A program made the position numbers and the translations under genes. A stretch of DNA of 50,405 nucleotides, from assembly GCA_030267965.1 (NCBI GenBank), contig BRYA01000831.1, positions 36,380 to 86,784 on the forward strand. Reading direction: 5' to 3'. Under the pieces are notes generated by a model. That model was not told where the DNA came from and did no database searches. It saw only the letters and a program-made list of their open reading frames with translations. Below are positions 49,510-50,405 of the stretch, one piece after another. The stretch's first letter is position 1. Each line of letters starts with the position of its first letter. This DNA is from Triparma columacea. Its lineage: Eukaryota; Sar; Bolidophyceae; Parmales; Triparmaceae.

Positions 49510-50280
49510 AGTTTGAGAATGTGGGAATGTGGGAGTGTGGGAGTGTGGGAATATGGGAGTGTGGGAGTGTGGGAGTGTGGGAATGTAGGAATGTGGGAGT
49601 GTGGGAGTGTGGGAGTGTAGGAATATGGAAATGTGGGAGTGTGGGAATGTGGGAATGTGGGAATGTGGGAAGGTGAGAGTGTGGGAATGTGGGAATGTGG
49701 GAGTGTGGTAGTGTGGGAGTGTAGGAATGTGGGGGAATGTGGGAGTGTGGGAATGTGGGAATGTGGGAATGTGGGAAGGTGAGAGTGTGGGAATGTGGGA
49801 ATGTGGGAGTGTGGTAGTGTGAGAATGTGGGAGTGTGGAAGTGTGGAAGTGTAGGAGTGTTGGAATGTGGGAGTTTGGGAGTTTGGGAGTGTAGGAAAGT
49901 GGAAGTGTGGGAGTGTTGGATTGTGGGAGTGTGGGAGTGTGGGAATATGGGAGTGTGGGAGTGTAGGAATGTGGGAGTGTGGGAGTGTTGGAGTGTGGGA
50001 AAGTGGGAGAATGGGAAGGTGGGAGTGTGGTAGTGTGGGAATGTGGGAGTGTAGGAGTGTGCGAGTGTAGGAGTGTGGGAGTGTGGGAGTGTGGGAATAT
50101 GGAAATGTGGGAGTGTTGGAGTGTTGGAGTGTAGGTATGTGGGAGTGTGATAGTGTGGGAATGGGAGAGTGTGGGAATATTGGAATGTGGGAGTGTTGGA
50201 ATGTGGTAGTGTGGGAGTGTGGGAATGTGGGAGTGTGGGAATATGGGAATGTGGGAGTGTTGGAATGTGGTAGTGGGTGA
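49510..50280. repeat. subtelomeric 8-bp minisatellite
   Basis: About 770 bp of 8-bp units, mostly GGGAGTGT and GGGAATGT with variants such as GGGAATAT and TGGAGTGT. The plus strand is strongly G/T-rich. Because three units make 24 bp, all frames stay partly open and translate to Val-Trp-Glu-Cys-Gly-like repeats; these are not genes. Confidence 0.95.
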
Positions 50281-50345
50281 GTGTGTGAGTGTGTGAGTGT
50301 GTTAGAGGTGTTGAGAAAGAGAGTAGTAGAGAGGAAGTGTAAGGG

Positions 50346-50405
50346 TTAGGGTTAGGGTTAGGGTTAGGGTTAGGGTTAGGGTTAGGGTTAGGGTTAGGGT
50401 TAGGG
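50346..50405 (+). repeat. telomere, ten TTAGGG repeats
   Basis: Ten perfect TTAGGG units run to the end of the window, G-rich strand 5'-to-3' outward, as at a right chromosome end. They are preceded by one degenerate unit (TAAGGG). Confidence 0.97.

Noticed and set aside
49429..50280. Open frames encoding VWECGSVG-like repeats near the telomere
   Set aside because: Products of the 8-bp minisatellite; three units make 24 bp, so any frame stays open by chance.
1..50405. CRISPR array, integron, insertion sequence or transposase
   Set aside because: No spacer-type repeats, no transposase, reverse transcriptase or integrase motifs on either strand; the window is eukaryotic nuclear DNA.

Overview
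This is a nuclear chromosome end from a photosynthetic eukaryote, most likely a stramenopile alga with a red-lineage (secondary) plastid. Evidence: two fucoxanthin-chlorophyll-type LHC genes with N-terminal plastid presequences, short spliceosomal introns with GT-AG borders (two with a yeast-like TACTAAC branch site), a plastid-type sugar-phosphate translocator, and a terminal run of ten TTAGGG repeats at the right edge. A bolidophyte/diatom-like host is my guess; the sequence does not prove the genus. The left edge cuts a gene, so the window runs inward from the telomere for 50 kb.

Layout. 0-11.7 kb: mixed single-copy genes (an STI1-like acidic protein, a large polytopic membrane protein, a Rab GTPase, a thylakoid-lumen-type protein made of five 44-residue repeats, two LHC proteins flanking a 2-oxoglutarate/Fe(II) oxygenase, one small secreted-type hypothetical). 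11.8-14.9 kb: two tandem C2H2 zinc-finger genes. 15.2-18.2 kb: phosphoacetylglucosamine mutase and a small acidic hypothetical. 18.3-27.6 kb: six tandem genes, all on the minus strand, for BspA-type leucine-rich-repeat proteins, separated by near-identical spacers; one spacer holds a 66-N assembly gap. 28.1-30.9 kb: a triose-phosphate-translocator-family carrier and a beta-propeller-like protein. 31.1-34.9 kb: three more zinc-finger genes of the same family as the first two. 35.2-41.2 kb: a cation/Ca2+ exchanger, a DGAT2-like acyltransferase and an S53 (sedolisin) peptidase. 42.1-43.1 kb: six copies of a 155-bp satellite, ending 26 bp before the start codon of a 1,881-residue protein with START-like domains and a C-terminal multi-pass membrane region (43.1-49.1 kb). 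49.5-50.3 kb: an 8-bp-period GT-rich subtelomeric minisatellite, then the telomere.

How it fits together. The housekeeping genes (light harvesting, amino-sugar synthesis, lipid synthesis, Ca2+ exchange, vesicle traffic) show no operon-like logic. The striking part is two interleaved, locally amplified families. Both are built of DNA repeats that keep reading frame (90 bp per zinc finger, 69 bp per LRR), vary in repeat number between paralogues, and differ mainly at a few positions per repeat. In the zinc fingers those positions are the residues expected to contact DNA. That resembles rapidly diversifying zinc-finger families in animals and is the best candidate here for an undescribed system.

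Exon boundaries were assigned by eye from splice signals, reading frame and family conservation; none has transcript support here.
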